Assembly: GCA_003313425.1 (NCBI GenBank)
Contig: NHZP01000119.1
Coordinates: 1 to 31,359 of the forward strand
Origin: Pseudopyrenochaeta lycopersici
Taxonomy: Eukaryota > Ascomycota > Dothideomycetes > Pleosporales > Pseudopyrenochaetaceae
Length of the DNA stretch: 31,359 nt
Direction of reading: 5' to 3'
Part shown: positions 1 through 10,646 of the stretch, piece by piece
How the letters are laid out: each line of letters opens with the position of its first letter
Numbering within the stretch: position 1 is the stretch's first letter
Position numbers and translations under genes: made by a program
Notes under the pieces: model-generated
The model's database searches: none
Told to the model about the DNA's origin: nothing
What the model saw: only the letters and a program-made list of their open reading frames with translations

Positions 1-2493
1 TTTCCATGGCGAAGTTCCGTCAGATCAGCCACGACTCTATTTCAGGACACTTTGGCAGTATGCAGTGAACTTATGTATGGTTGGAGTCCGCCAATCGATC
101 TGGGTAGCATTCGTGACCATCTTGCTGATACTTCCGCCGGCTATTCCTTCGTGACTGACAGTGCGAATGGCCTCTCAGAATCGTACCTAGAGCTATCTCG
201 CAGGGCTTCCTTGGCGACGGTTAATGGACTGCTGGCTGATGATGACTGGGACGACCAAGCGGTCCGCCGGTACCTAGAGCTATACAGTCAAATGACCGAG
301 CTGATGATGTTGTCGCTGTATTTGCTGGAGGACAGGCTCCAAGGGAACAGAACTGTCAGCGCTCGAGCACTGCAACGGATCTTCGACATCTCGTGGTGTG
401 TGTGTATATTCACGTAAGATGGCGCTGATCTTCAGGCACGCCAAGTCCCGGCGCTCGACCAATCATGAGTTCTACGTGGTGAGATTCATGCCAGATGAAG
501 TTGGTCGGCTTCTCTACTATTATCTTGTGTTCATTCGGCCATTTGTATGCATGCTCCATCGAGAGTTCCACGCAGGGGACATCGATAGCACGCTTCTCTT
601 TTCATTGCCGGACTGTTCCCAAAAGAGCCATTGAAGACGTCGGTGCTTACGAAGGCACTCGAGCGTCAAACCACGAGCACTGTGGGTTTCCGATTGAGCG
701 TTAGGACATATCGACAGCTAGTGATTGCAGTAACCGATAAACATATTCGACACATATCAGAACCTTTCAACAGGCATGACGACCGAAGCACAAAGGCAGA
801 TCCGAATGTAGCATATGCATGGCAGAGGTGGGCACAGACCACTGCAAAGAGGCATGTCATATGGAATTGACGGTGCATTCCCGGATACGCTTCAACCTGC
901 GCTGCTCAATATTTACGAATGGGCCATCGAACGAGTGGCACAAGTTTCTGCAGCTAGAACCAGCAGCTCACAACGCCTGTATCGAGACGATCGAAGGTCA
1001 AAAGCGTAAGGTGCCGTCTTCTTCCAGCGATAGTTCTCCAAAACGGCGTTGTACCACTCAGCGAACGGGCATAGATTCATCCCCACCGAATGAGCAAGCC
1101 CTCCTCAAGCCCATGCCACACAAGATCGGCCAAGGCCCGTGGGCGAAGGAAGTCGAAGTTGCCTTTTACAAAAGCACACTAAAACAAGCATGGCTAGGTT
1201 GTATGCCTATCTTTTAGTCGCCCAAGTCACTTCGAGCGCGACAGAGTGATCGAGGAGAGGAAAAAGATTTTGGCCCACATCACGAGCGAAGAAGCAGAAC
1301 TCAACAGACGCTTTGATTCCCGCCACCGGCTGCACGGTATAGATAAAGAGTTCGTACGCTGGAGAAACGTTGGCTGCCAGCTTTGTTACGCGGACAGTGG
1401 GAAGATGGAGCCCGATCACCTACTTGAGCACTGCAACCGTCACCGTAGCTCCGCAAGAGCTCGACAAATTTTCGATTGGCTTCAAGCGCTCGAGCTTCCA
1501 CGGCGCTCAAGGGGTGCTAGCTGGTGCGATTTATGCTCCATGACTGAATTTGTGTGTGCAGATATCATTACAGGCGTCCGGCTAGGTGACGCCAAGCACG
1601 AGGCCGAAAGAAGTTATTGGAGAGAGCAGGCGGAGAAGTCGCTTGACGGGGATGGGAAATGCCAAATGAAGCTGGTAGTAAAGAGGACTATTGCTGCACT
1701 TTGTGCTTACGATGAACACATCCTTGGAGCCTTTTTGATGGAAAGACTTAGTGAGGAGAACGGAGTAGATATCATGGCGAAGAATCAGGTAGAGTTCTGG
1801 TTCCGGCAACGCGTCTCTCTGGGTGGCAGTGCAGTCTTGAGGCTTCTTTTCGTGTTTGAAATGCTTATAAGTGCTTTCAACTTCAGACGATCCCAGCCAT
1901 CAGCGACAAAGAGCCCTAATTCAAGCGTAATCTCCCCACTGCTATGTGGTTACGGCTGGGACAACGACGATGAAGTACAGGGCTGGCACAACACGTTGAA
2001 GTGGTGGATGGGAAAATGTGGATTCTGTGCTGGACGCGGGCTCGAAGATACCAAGATCAATCACAGTTTGAGCAACTGTAGGCGCGGGGGATTAACACAG
2101 CGGTCGATCCGCATGGGCGAAGCCATCTTTCTTGAAGGTTTCAAAGCGAAAGGTGGTTGTGCGAGGTGCGCTGTGCCTCGAGAAATTTGTGACAGGTGGG
2201 CAAAATCAAGCGACGGAGTCTGGAGAGAGCAACCTCTGGAACGTTGTCAATACGGGCGCTTGGTATACGATACAGTTGTCGGGCTATACCAATGTACCGA
2301 TACAAGGTACGCCTTCGACTTGTTGACAACGATAGAAGAGGAGGGTGAGGAGGAGTACCGTGACCTGGACGATGTTGACGTGACCATGTGGCTATGTAGG
2401 AAGTTGGTTGTTGCCAACGTTGAAGGTACTGAGATGCTGCGACAGCTTTGGGTATGGACGCAAATGCTACAAAAGGCACGCTTAGAGTACTAA
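1..2493 (+). pseudogene. Decayed telomere-linked RecQ-type gene, helicase core absent
   Basis: The reading runs through several frames without start or stop logic. Frame 1 is open from the window edge to 417. Frame 2 gives 398-634 (contains FMPDEVGRLLYYYLVFIRPF). Frame 1 resumes at 631-870 (VRTYRQLVIAVTDKHI), frame 2 near 860-930 (NIYEWA), frame 3 near 930-1217 (EWHKFLQLEP), and frame 1 gives the 415-residue tail at 1246-2493. The order of these blocks and the Cys/His-rich tail (CQLC...HLLEHC, CGFC...HSLSNC, CARCAVPREIC, then CQY) resemble, from memory, the regions flanking the helicase in fungal telomere-linked RecQ genes. No Walker A, DEAH or other helicase motif lies between the two parts, so the core looks deleted. 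The tail alone is still an intact ORF. Location next to a telomere fits the family. Some frame changes could be introns, but at least the break at about 930 falls inside a continuous conserved stretch. Confidence 0.55.
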
Positions 2494-3103
2494 GATTTTA
2501 GAGTACTTTTGGGGTCGTCATAACGACGCTAGATCTCTACCAAGTAGCTAGAGTACAATGATGCTGCAGCATATCAGCCCTAGTTCTTCTAATAAGTACC
2601 CTTAAAAATGTACTGTTACGAGAAGGAGCGAAGACATTGATCAAAATATACGGTTGCTTACATTACGCGATGTCATTGTAATTCTATTGCTACTCGTGTA
2701 GAATACGCATCCTTAACCTTCGGACAGGTAGACAAAGGCTTAGAACTACTTGATAATGCTTTCTTGAAGACTTTGGCGTCTTGGTCTGCAAGCAGCATGG
2801 TACTGCAGTCGTTAATCTCGACACGTATCCCCTGCAGCATCATACTATGTACCTAAACTGTACCTTTAGGGTTATGTTAGGTTGCCCCCAGGGGCAAGAA
2901 TTGAGTTGGCCTCCGGGGGCAAGACCCTAGGGGGGTTAACAAGCGTGGGAAGTAATGCCTGCCCCTAGGGGCAAGATGCCTGTGCGAACAACGTAGCTTC
3001 GCGAACTTCAAAACTTTATATAGCCTTCCCACCTACCACTCTATAGCGTGCCTATTCCATAAGAAGCTATTTTCCTAGGCTCTATTATACAAAAACCGCT
3101 CCT
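2494..3103. other. Intergenic region between two gene relics
   Basis: No convincing ORF is present. The right part holds the GC palindromes and a TATATA at 3017-3022 that would suit a promoter for the relic starting at 3104. The left part (2494-2870) shows nothing I can name. Confidence 0.5.
2882..2976. repeat. Three GC-rich palindromic motifs around GGGGCAAG
   Basis: Three related sites end in GGGGCAAG. The first, at 2882-2897, is a near palindrome (TTGCCCC, CA, GGGGCAA). The second is near 2909-2924. The third, at 2960-2973, is a perfect palindrome, TGCCCCTAGGGGCA. They lie about 45-135 bp upstream of a TATATA (3017-3022) and the ORF that starts at 3104, so they could be binding sites for a dimeric regulator. 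That role is inferred only from position and symmetry. Confidence 0.4.
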
Positions 3104-3634
3104 ATGAAACGCAAAGGCGATAAAACGGCTGTTAAGGGAAGGAAGAAGCAACGAGTAGAGGTGAAAGATGTAGACTCCGTTCACGAGCAGGCTGAGCCAT
3201 ATCGACTGGCTACTGCTAGGTTTCCAATCGATGTGCTTACTTCAGAGTAGACGACTGGCACCAACCGGTCCATCAACGAACACCACAAGCGCCGCCTCTG
3301 CCAGACATTCAGAGAAGTAGGCGTCCTTCGCAGAAATGAAAGCCGCCGACTGCGGGTTGCTTGCACAAAAGCGCAAGTGCACCAGATGCTTGACTATCTC
3401 AGGCTGAGAGAAAGCGGAGTTCCGAGCGATCGTAGTGGCCAGCGAACTGAGGGAGGAGATGATGCGGATTGGCCATCGTTCGAAGACTGGAGTAGCGTTG
3501 TTGGACAGAGGGCAGAACCTATGGCGTGCAACCATCGAGTAGAGGCCTTAAAGGAATATTTGCATGGTTCTCAGTCTGCGCATAGGGGGCGGTGGTGGAT
3601 TGGTGACATCTACGACAAAGGTTCCATCCCTTAA
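3104..3634 (+). pseudogene. DUF3723-like fungal protein fragment with in-frame stop
   Basis: From ATG 3104 a 48-codon ORF with a basic N-terminus (MKRKGDKTAVKGRKKQ) runs to TAG at 3248-3250. The same frame then continues without a break to 3634, giving a further 127 residues. The segment just after the stop (RSINEHHKRRLCQTFREVGV, then RRLRVACTKAQVHQML) recalls the N-terminal part of the fungal DUF3723 family, often found in subtelomeric or transposon-rich DNA. That assignment is from memory and uncertain. The family is normally much longer and no continuation is visible after 3634, so this is read as a truncated gene with one nonsense mutation. A TATATA lies about 85 bp upstream of the ATG. 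Confidence 0.4.
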
Positions 3635-3935
3635 GCCGCAGCAGCTAAGACGAGCTAACCCTAACGGCAGACGCAAAAAAAAAAGCTCATAGGTAGCTGT
3701 TATTAAGAGCTGAGTTTTTGGGACGGGCTCTTAAGTGGCCGGGACCACGTCTAACCGAAAAACCTTGCCTAAATGCGAGATACTGTCGTTGTTCCGCTGC
3801 TGACTGTCAAGGTCTATAGGCAGGATATTTAAGTAGAAGCGTCCGCGAACTAATGCAGTCTTTGGGTCTGGTCTTGAGCGAAGACCACACAAGGAAGATT
3901 ATCCACAATATGCTTGTAAGACTACGCTGTGTAAT
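3635..3935. other. Gene-free spacer with a short C-strand telomere match
   Basis: No coding signal. CTAACCCTAAC (3655-3665) matches 11 nt of the telomere C-strand, opposite in orientation to the terminal telomere. A ten-A run follows at about 3675. Confidence 0.4.
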
Positions 3936-4739
3936 TTAAACAGCTACTAACACGGTAAGAGCTGCAAAAAGCCAGACAAGAGGTGTGCTGTGTAGTAACT
4001 CGCCGTGGTTCTTATTCTCGTTCTTGTTCTCGCTGTCAAAGTTTACAGTAATATTCATAGCCGGCCTCGTTGACTTGGGCCTAGCCTCCCGAGTTTTGCG
4101 CGCTTTCTCAGACCCAGTCCTAGTAGGTCTCTTGCTTTTTGATCGTTCCAGGCTTCTTTTTACCTCCTGTTTGCTTGGTGCATTGTACACGTTCCCTGCG
4201 ACGGTGTGTAGGCTAGCCCACGGCTCCACAAACAACGCTGCCGGGTCCTCAGGTTGGCCATCTGTTGTGTTTAGAAGAAGCTGTGTAGAGCCATCCAGTA
4301 GAGGCAGGTTACTAGTTGGCAATTCCATAGCATAAGGTGCCTGCGAGGAGGGCTTTTTTGGGTTGACAAGCTCGTACACCATCTTGCCCGCGAGAAACGT
4401 AAGCTGATGGGAGGACACCAGACCCGACTGCATAGAGCAAAGAGACGGAGAGGATGCATTGCATCTGGCCTCATCAACCAGAAGGAGCGTGTAGGAGCCA
4501 GGAAGCCTCTGCTCTGTGCCTATCCTTACAGCCACGGCAGGATCTATGGTGGCTGCGGGGCCTACGTGTTAGGGTCATGTTGCTGTGCACAGCGTAGATA
4601 GCAACTCACGCTCCACGGGGATGCCAACACCGCCACTAGCAACCGCCGTGTTGAATTCTACGGTAAGATTATCCATGGCTATGCCTCTTACAGACTGTAA
4701 AAGGCCAGCCATCAGAACTGTACGACAAGTGAAGTGCAT
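3936..4739 (-). CDS. Secreted protein with GPI-type tail, possibly PEBP-like
   Basis: I join two exons on the minus strand. Exon 1 is 4739-4610 and exon 2 is 4561-3936. The 48-bp intron 4609-4562 starts GTGAGT, has CTAAC near its end and finishes in TAG. The joined frame is 252 codons (251 residues). The N-terminus MHFTCRTVLMAGLLQSVRGIA looks like a signal peptide. The C-terminus is a hydrophobic stretch (PLVWLFAALTVLVAV) directly after an Asn-rich segment, as in GPI-anchor signals. In the middle, SYTLLLVDEARCNASS resembles the strand preceding the ligand site of phosphatidylethanolamine-binding proteins, but the HRY-type motif is not evident, so PEBP is a weak guess. A Lys/Arg/Ser-rich linker lies at about residues 172-205. 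Likely a cell-surface or wall-associated protein. Confidence 0.6.
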
Positions 4740-5807
4740 TTTTGGTAGGCAGGCGTAAGAGGAGATAGATAGACAAATAGGAGGACAGGACGTTTAGGCT
4801 GGGTAGGTAAGAATAGACGAAAGAAAAGAGAAAGGGGCACAGCGAATCCAAAGATGAAGGAAATGCAGCAGAGACAGATGCCGAAAGAGCGTCGGTTTTT
4901 TGTAGCCGTTACCTCGCTGCCGCATATCGCATACGGACTTGGTGTAAAGCGCAGCACAAGGTAAAGACAGCATACCTAACACTAGCGTTTCTCTACGTCC
5001 CTGCTGCATCATGCAAAGACCTTAGTTGTCAACAAAACAGCATAGCGAGAATAGCTAAACGTCCAAGTAACTAGCATGTCAGTAAATCCCGACTGTTGGG
5101 CCTGTGTTGGGGAAGTGAGAACCAGCGGTTGAAACAGTTCGCCAAGGGAGGTGCAGTGGAGACGCACAGACTGTTAGAGGTCGGAGTAAATGCACGAGCT
5201 GCGCTAAGACACTTACAGCAGCTTCTAGAAGGCTTTGAAACACTACACAGACCAGACAGGTGTTTCTTAGCCGCTGATCCTGTTACCCAATACGGCTGCT
5301 TCGTTTATGCCCCCTTCTGTTCAGTGTGGTGATTAATTAGCGCGATTGTGTCAAGTTCGGCCGCGTTATGCCGAATAGGCCGTGCACTGGGGGTGCTAGG
5401 GAAGTACCGTTCATGCCAAGGCAATGCGGGTCTAGTCATTGTTGTCGTCTATGTCGCGACGTCCCTGCCAAGAACAAACCCTACGAGTTTCTTCAAGAGC
5501 CTCCCTTATTATACGATTGTTTTTGCTGACAAACAGATAGGTTTGAAGGGCTATCGTTTATGCGTCTGGCTTGGTAGCTAACATGTCGAAACGATGCAAG
5601 CAGCTTGGCATGTTAGGGGCACGATTTTCGTCCTTATAGGAGGTATCTTGAAAGGATATAAAATAAGCATCTTTTACCCTAATTAGAACTCATATCATTA
5701 GCATCTCTCTATTTCATTTCTAGACACGCATCTTCTGTGAATGATTTCACTCAGCGCTCTTTTCCCTAACTTCAAGACTACCAATCCTTAACAAAGCCCC
5801 GTTCACT
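4740..5807. other. Divergent intergenic region with a TATA-type promoter on its right
   Basis: It separates the minus-strand GPI-type gene from the plus-strand Kex2-repeat gene. The left part is pyrimidine-rich on the minus strand (about 4790-4840), as in many fungal promoters. GATATAAAATAAG at about 5656-5668 is a good TATA candidate for the gene starting at 5808. ORFs of 77-78 codons at 5096-5332 and 5348-5581 have no supporting features. Confidence 0.45.
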
Positions 5808-7033
5808 ATGCGAGCATCAACGGTCGCGGCCATTTTGGCGTTTACTGCAGGCATGACTGCTAATGCCGCACCTGTTGTCCTCTCAGAGGGTCTCTCTGAT
5901 AGCCTCCCGTCTGGGCTTCTAACCACGGTTGGCCTTGATGTACCTGCAGGTGTTGATGATCTGTAGGTCCCACACAGCGAACAATATACTAGGTTACTAA
6001 CAGCATCAGGAGCCAGACAATCCGAGACCAGAGTTCTGAGGAGGCCCAGGCGGTTGCAAAGAGAGAGCCACAGCGAGGCCGGGGCCGCGGTGGACGTGGC
6101 CGGGCGGGTCGTGTTGGCGGTGTTGTTGAGGGTGTAACTGAGGGGATTGGCGGCGCAGCAGACGCAATTTTCATCGGGCAGACGATCCAGGACCAGACAT
6201 CTCAAGAGGCGCAGCCAGTGGCGAAGAGAGAGCCACAGCGAGGCCGGGGCCGCGGTGGACGTGGCCGGGCGGGTCGTGTTGGCGGTGTTGTTGAGGGTGT
6301 AACTGAAGGTATCGGCGGGGTGGCAGATGGAATCTTCATCGGACAGACGATCCAAGACCAGACGTCTGAGGAATCGCAGCCAGTAGCGAAGAGAGAGCCA
6401 CAGCGAGGCCGAGGACGTGGTGGACGCGGGCGAGCTGGTCGTATTGGCGACGTCGTTGAGGGCGTAACTGAAGGTATCGGCGGGGTGGCAGATGGAATCT
6501 TCATCGGACAGACGATCCAAGACCAGACGTCTGAGGAATCGCAGCCAGTTGCGAAGAGGGAGCCGCAGCGAGGCCGGGGACGTGGTGGACGCGGGCGAGG
6601 TAGTCGTGTTGGCGGTGTTGTGGAGGGCGTAAGTGAGGGGATTGGCGGCGCAGCAGACGCAATTTTCATCGGACAGACAATCCAAGACCAGACCTCTCAG
6701 GAGGCGCAGCCAGTGGCCAAGAGGGAGCCGCAGCGAGGCCGGGGACGTGGTGGACGCGGGCGAGGTAGTCGTGTTGGTGGGGTGGTTGAGGGTGTAAGTG
6801 AGGGTATTGGCGGGGTGGCAGATGGAATCTTCATCGGACAGACGATACAAGACCAAAGCTCTGAGGAGGCGCAACCAGTGGCGAAGAGGGAGGCACAGCG
6901 AGGCCAGGAAGGTGGTAGACTTGGGCAGGCAGGGATTTGCCAGGTGGGGGTTGAGTCAGCGTGTAATGGCGACTCAGCTAGACCAGATTTGGAGTTTGGT
7001 GCAGATTTAGACTTCACTGGTGCAGATTTCTAA
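5808..7033 (+). CDS. Kex2-processed secreted precursor with five 55-residue repeats
   Basis: Exon 1 is 5808-5962 and exon 2 is 6010-7033. The 47-bp intron 5963-6009 begins GTAGGT, contains TACTAAC and ends CAG. The splice keeps the frame, giving 392 residues. The N-terminus (MRASTVAAILAFTAGMTANA) is a signal peptide. Exon 2 carries AKR sites whose Ala codons start at 6056, 6221, 6386, 6551, 6716 and 6881, exactly 165 bp apart. This defines five repeats that each begin after Lys-Arg with an Arg/Gly-rich head (EPQRGRGRGGRGRAGR) and continue into a Gly/Val amphipathic part (GGVVEGVTEGIGG) and QTIQDQ. The sixth unit diverges and is Cys-containing and acidic. Dibasic sites at this spacing are typical of fungal Kex2-processed repeat precursors (repellent-like, pheromone or cyclic-peptide types). 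I cannot tell which. The cationic RGG head could bind nucleic acid or membranes. Confidence 0.75.
6056..6880 (+). repeat. Five 165-bp tandem coding repeats
   Basis: Units start at 6056, 6221, 6386, 6551 and 6716 and differ from one another by small numbers of substitutions. All keep the KR cleavage site and the reading frame. Variants alternate (AADAI versus VADGI, RAGR versus RGSR), suggesting unequal exchange or gene conversion between units. Confidence 0.85.
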
Positions 7034-8063
7034 GATAGATCGTTAGTAGTTTCTACAAGCGAGTAAAGTACAAAATATAGATTGTTAATAAGCAAGTCGA
7101 TTTATTTAGGGTTGTAACAAGCTACTATAGATAAGGGAGTAATAAAAAGCAGTGTATAAAGCATAAAAAAGAATTGTAAAAAGAAGGGTAAGGGATTGTA
7201 TTAGAGGTAAGTAGTAATAGTATTATTATTTAGGGGGTTAGAGAGTAGGTTTAGAGTTAATTAAGAATAAGGTAGAGTTAAGTAAAAGGTATAGAAGTGT
7301 TAGATAAAATACTAAAATACGCTTTGCAGAATTAATAATTACGATAAATTAATTGTGTGTTGATTATAATTATATTCCTTATTAAGTTCTGTCTCCTACT
7401 TTCTTCTATATGTCCTCTACTTCTAAAGGTTCTGTTAATTAGTAATAGTTATTAGTCCTTCCTATACTGTACTTCTAAGGTTCTCCTTATATTTAATAAG
7501 AAGAGTAAGTTATTTTAGAGTTTAATAAGAGTAGGTTAAAAAGTGTTAAGATATAATAGAGAGTAGATTAGTAGCAGTAAGAGATTAATTAAAATTAAGA
7601 TTAAGAGTATTCTTATTAGATATAAATGTGTAAGTTTAAGGAGGCTAGATAGTAGCACAAGTATTAAGTAGAACTAGTTAGTAGAAGGGCATGTAAAAGA
7701 GTTTTAATAGAGAAGACATAATAAAGCAACTAGGGTAATAATAATAAATTTGGGGTTAGTTTAGGTAAATAGTTATTTTATATAACAAGGGGGATAAGTT
7801 ATTAATTAGAATGATATAGTAATTTAATTTAGTAATAGTAGAAGGATAAGCATAGAGGTATTTAGTATTATAAGAGAAGAGTTATGTATATTAGTAGAAG
7901 AAGAAGAAGTAATAGGTTATAAATTAGGTAATAGAGGTTAGGTTAGAGTTCTATAGAAGATTAGAAGATTAGAAGATAAAGAAGAGTTATAAGTAGATTT
8001 TAAAAGTGTAGGTAAAGTAAGTAATAGTAGTAAAGTATTTAGGTTAAAGGTTAGGGTAAGTTA

Positions 8064-8200
8064 AGTAGGGGTAAAAGAGGGGCAAACGACTAAAGTAGGG
8101 GTAAATAAGAAGGAAAGTAGTAAAGTAGGGGTAAATAAGGAGTAAACAACTAGAGTAGGGGCAAAAAAGGAGTTAGCGACTAGAGTAGTAGTAAACTTAT
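8064..8200. repeat. 30-bp tandem repeat, five degenerate copies
   Basis: The motif AGTAGGGGTAAA or close variants starts at 8064, 8094, 8124, 8154 and, more degenerate, 8184. In one plus-strand frame it would encode a 10-residue repeat (KVGVNKE-type) broken by stops, so it may be the relic of a repetitive protein. Confidence 0.6.
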
Positions 8201-8228
8201 AAGAAGGTGTAACCGTAACGAGGGGCGG

Positions 8229-8545
8229 TCTAAGCAGCAGGCTGAGCAGCAGGCCGAGCAGCAGACTAAGCAGCAGGCTAAGTAGCAGCAATACAAGCGG
8301 CGATAGGAGCAGCAGGAGCGCGAGGCAGCAGTGCACAGTCTGTGGCAGTGTCCGCAGCTAGGGCAGGAGGGTTTCTAAGAGATAGATAAGCTGCGGAGCA
8401 GAGTAAGGTATAAAAAGGAGGTTCAAACGTGCTGGAAGTGTGGGATAATAGAGTATCTCTGCGGCAGAAAGCAAGGTAGCAAGCAGAGCAGTAAGCAGAG
8501 CAGCAAGCAGAGTAGTAGGCAGGCAGATTGCGCATAGCCGAACGT
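8229..8545 (+). pseudogene. Relic with CAG-rich tract and zinc-knuckle-like fragments
   Basis: GC content is higher than in the surrounding block. From 8229 a run of AGCAGCAGGC units would read QQAEQQAEQQTKQQ in one frame. It is followed by RQQCTVCGS (near 8322) and, in another stretch near 8430, QTCWKCG, each soon hitting stops. Such Cys-x2-Cys-Gly pieces occur at the ends of some fungal transposase and retroelement proteins, so this may be a mutated transposon remnant. The evidence is thin. Confidence 0.25.
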
Positions 8546-8830
8546 AGCGATAGCAGTACTATATAGGCTACGAGCAGGAGCAGAGGCAAAAGCAAGGCTA
8601 GAGGTAGGTAGAGGAATTTAAGATAGTAGGCTTTGGGAGGTAGGATATCAAGGGCAGGTAGATAGTAAGGAGGAGCTAGGTAGATAGATAGGAGAGGTAT
8701 ATCAAGATAGGCAGATTTTTAAGCATATTATTAGTAAAGGAGTAGCTAGTATTATATATAGTATCTTAGAAGAGGAAAGAAGAAAATAGATATATTTTAT
8801 ATAGTATTTATAAAAGAATAGTTAACTAGT

Positions 8831-8988
8831 TTAAATAAGAAAAAAGAAGAAGAGAGTAAAGTAATTTAATATAAGATGTTAGAAGGAGAGTAGAGAATAG
8901 CTAGCTACGTTAAATAAGAAAAAGAAGAAAGAGAGTAAAGTAATTTAATGTAAGACATTAGAAAGAGGGTAAAGAATAGCTAGCTACT
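8831..8988. repeat. 79-bp tandem duplication
   Basis: Two copies (8831-8909 and 8910-8988) each begin TTAAATAAGAAAAA and end AATAGCTAGCTAC. The start of a third copy follows at 8989. They differ at scattered sites. Confidence 0.6.
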
Positions 8989-9599
8989 TTAAATAATATA
9001 TAAAATAGCTATAATTAGGTTAATTTTAAGAAAAGTTAAGTTTATATATAAGTCTTAGTAGAAAATACTATATAAATAACAATAGTAAGAAGCTATAGTA
9101 TATAAAATTATTCTAGAAATATAGTAGTATAACTTTTATAGTAGTATAATAAGAAGTTATTAAAATATAAAAGTTAAAAGATAAAAAGAAAAGAAGAATA
9201 AAAATATTAGAGTTAATAATTAATAATCTTATAGTAAAGAATAGTTTTTAAAGTAAAGTAGATAAAATAGTAGGAAAGAAGAAAGTAGTAGGTAAAGTAG
9301 CAGTAAGTAAAGTAAAGTAGAAGATAAAATAGTAGTATGTAAGATAGTAGTATGTAAGATAGTAGAAAGTAAGATAGTAGAAAATAAGATAGTAAGTAAA
9401 AGTATAGCTAAAGTAGTAGTAAGTAAAAGAGTAGATAATATAGTAGTAGGTAATATAGTAGAAAAAGAAGTAGATAAGAAAGTAGTAAGTTAAGTAGTAG
9501 GTAAAGTAGTTAATAAGTAAGTAGATAAAATAAAAGTAGATAAAGTAGTAGTAAAAGAAGTAAAAGTAAATAATAGGTTAGTGGTATTAATAGGAAAAA

Positions 9600-10627
9600 A
9601 GAAGAGGAAGGTAAAAGAATTAAAATATAGTATAAAGAAGAGTAAATAATAAGTAAGTATAATTAAAAGAAAGAGGTTAAAAAGAGTAAAGTAATAAAAG
9701 ATAAGTTAAAAAGCGTAAAGTAATAAAATAGAAACAAAAGAAAGTAAAGTAATAAAATAGAGGTTAAAGAAGAATAGATAGTAAGTAGTATTAATTAGAA
9801 AAAAAAAGATAGTATAATAATATAAAAGAGTATAGTAAATAGAGATATTATAAGTAATAGAGTAGATAGTATAGTAGAAGTAATATTATAAAAGTTCCGA
9901 ATTTAAAAAGAATAAAATAGTAGGAATAGTTTTAAAGTTAATAAGAATAATTAAAGTAAGTAGTAAGTAGTTAAAGACTAAGTAGTAAATAGTTTTATAA
10001 AAAAAACGAAAGTAAAGTAATATAATATAGGAGAGAAGAATAGTAAGTTATAAGTAATAGAGTAGGTAGTATAGTAGAAGTAGTAAAATTAAGATATAGA
10101 ATTTTAAGAAAATAGGATAGTAGAGATAGGTTTAAAGTTATTGAGAAATATTATTTAACGTTAGTATAAGTAGAGAGTAGTAAGTAGAAGGTAGTTTTAT
10201 GTTATTAAGGTTAAAAAAAAGTAAAGTAATAGAATATAGTATAGATAGATAAAAGGGATGTACTAGGTAGTATTATAGGTTAAAAAGAAAAGAGTTAAGT
10301 AATTTAAAATAGTATAGAGGGAGATAGTAGAGTTTTAGTAGGTAGTTTTATAGAGTTAAGAGTTAGGAAAATAAAGTAATAGTATTTTAGTAGACAGATA
10401 GTAAGGTTTTCGTAAGTAGTATTAATTAGAAAAAAAAAAGAAGAGTTAAGTAATTATATAAAGTATTTTAAGAGATAGATAGTAGAGATTCGCTAACCGG
10501 TTTTAGAGGGGTAAGAAAGAGGAGAGGAAAGCGATTTAATATAGTATAGAGGGAGAAAGATAGTAGGGATTCGGTAAGCAGTTTTATAAGGTTAAGAAAG
10601 AAGAGAGTAAAGCGATAGGATATAGTA
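9600..10627. repeat. Decayed satellite of about 80 bp
   Basis: Loose copies share GAGAGTAAAGCGAT or AAAGTAATA, then ATATAGTATAG. Clear neighbours start at 10531 and 10612, 81 bp apart, and weaker ones lie near 10296 and 10444. In the last copy ATATAGTATAG runs straight into GGTTAGGG, so the old telomere was seeded inside this satellite. Confidence 0.45.
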
Positions 10628-10646
10628 TAGGGTTAGGGTTAGGGTT
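10628..10646 (+). repeat. Old chromosome-end telomere, three TTAGGG repeats
   Basis: TAGGGT three times plus T, joined on the left to decayed satellite and on the right directly to CCTTTCACTAGAAAGTTG, the first base of unit 1. It marks where the array was attached to a pre-existing telomere. Confidence 0.85.

Larger units (their letters stand above)
7034..10627. repeat. AT-rich, RIP-like, gene-free subtelomeric block
   Basis: About 3.6 kb with no usable ORF on either strand apart from the short low-complexity relic frames near 8061-8595. Composition shifts abruptly on both sides. Most of it is A/G/T with almost no C on the plus strand. A short stretch near 7380-7500 shows the reverse (C present, G scarce). 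This is what one-strand C-to-T mutation tracts, as in fungal repeat-induced point mutation, would leave. A less affected island lies at about 8060-8650. Decayed tandem repeats occur at 8064-8200, at 8831-8988 and in the last kilobase. Confidence 0.65.

Noticed and set aside
5096..5581. Two plus-strand ORFs of 77-78 codons between the secreted-protein genes
   Set aside because: No recognisable motif, no clear ATG context, no sign of splicing to a longer frame.
6202..6669. Minus-strand Pro/Arg-rich ORFs opposite the Kex2-repeat gene (also 5747-6874)
   Set aside because: Shadows of the 165-bp repeats. The plus strand has the signal peptide, intron and cleavage sites.
8061..8336. Minus-strand Leu-rich ORF resembling a membrane protein
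   Set aside because: It is the reverse strand of CAG-rich and 30-bp repeats. Low complexity explains the hydrophobic run, and there is no start or promoter support.
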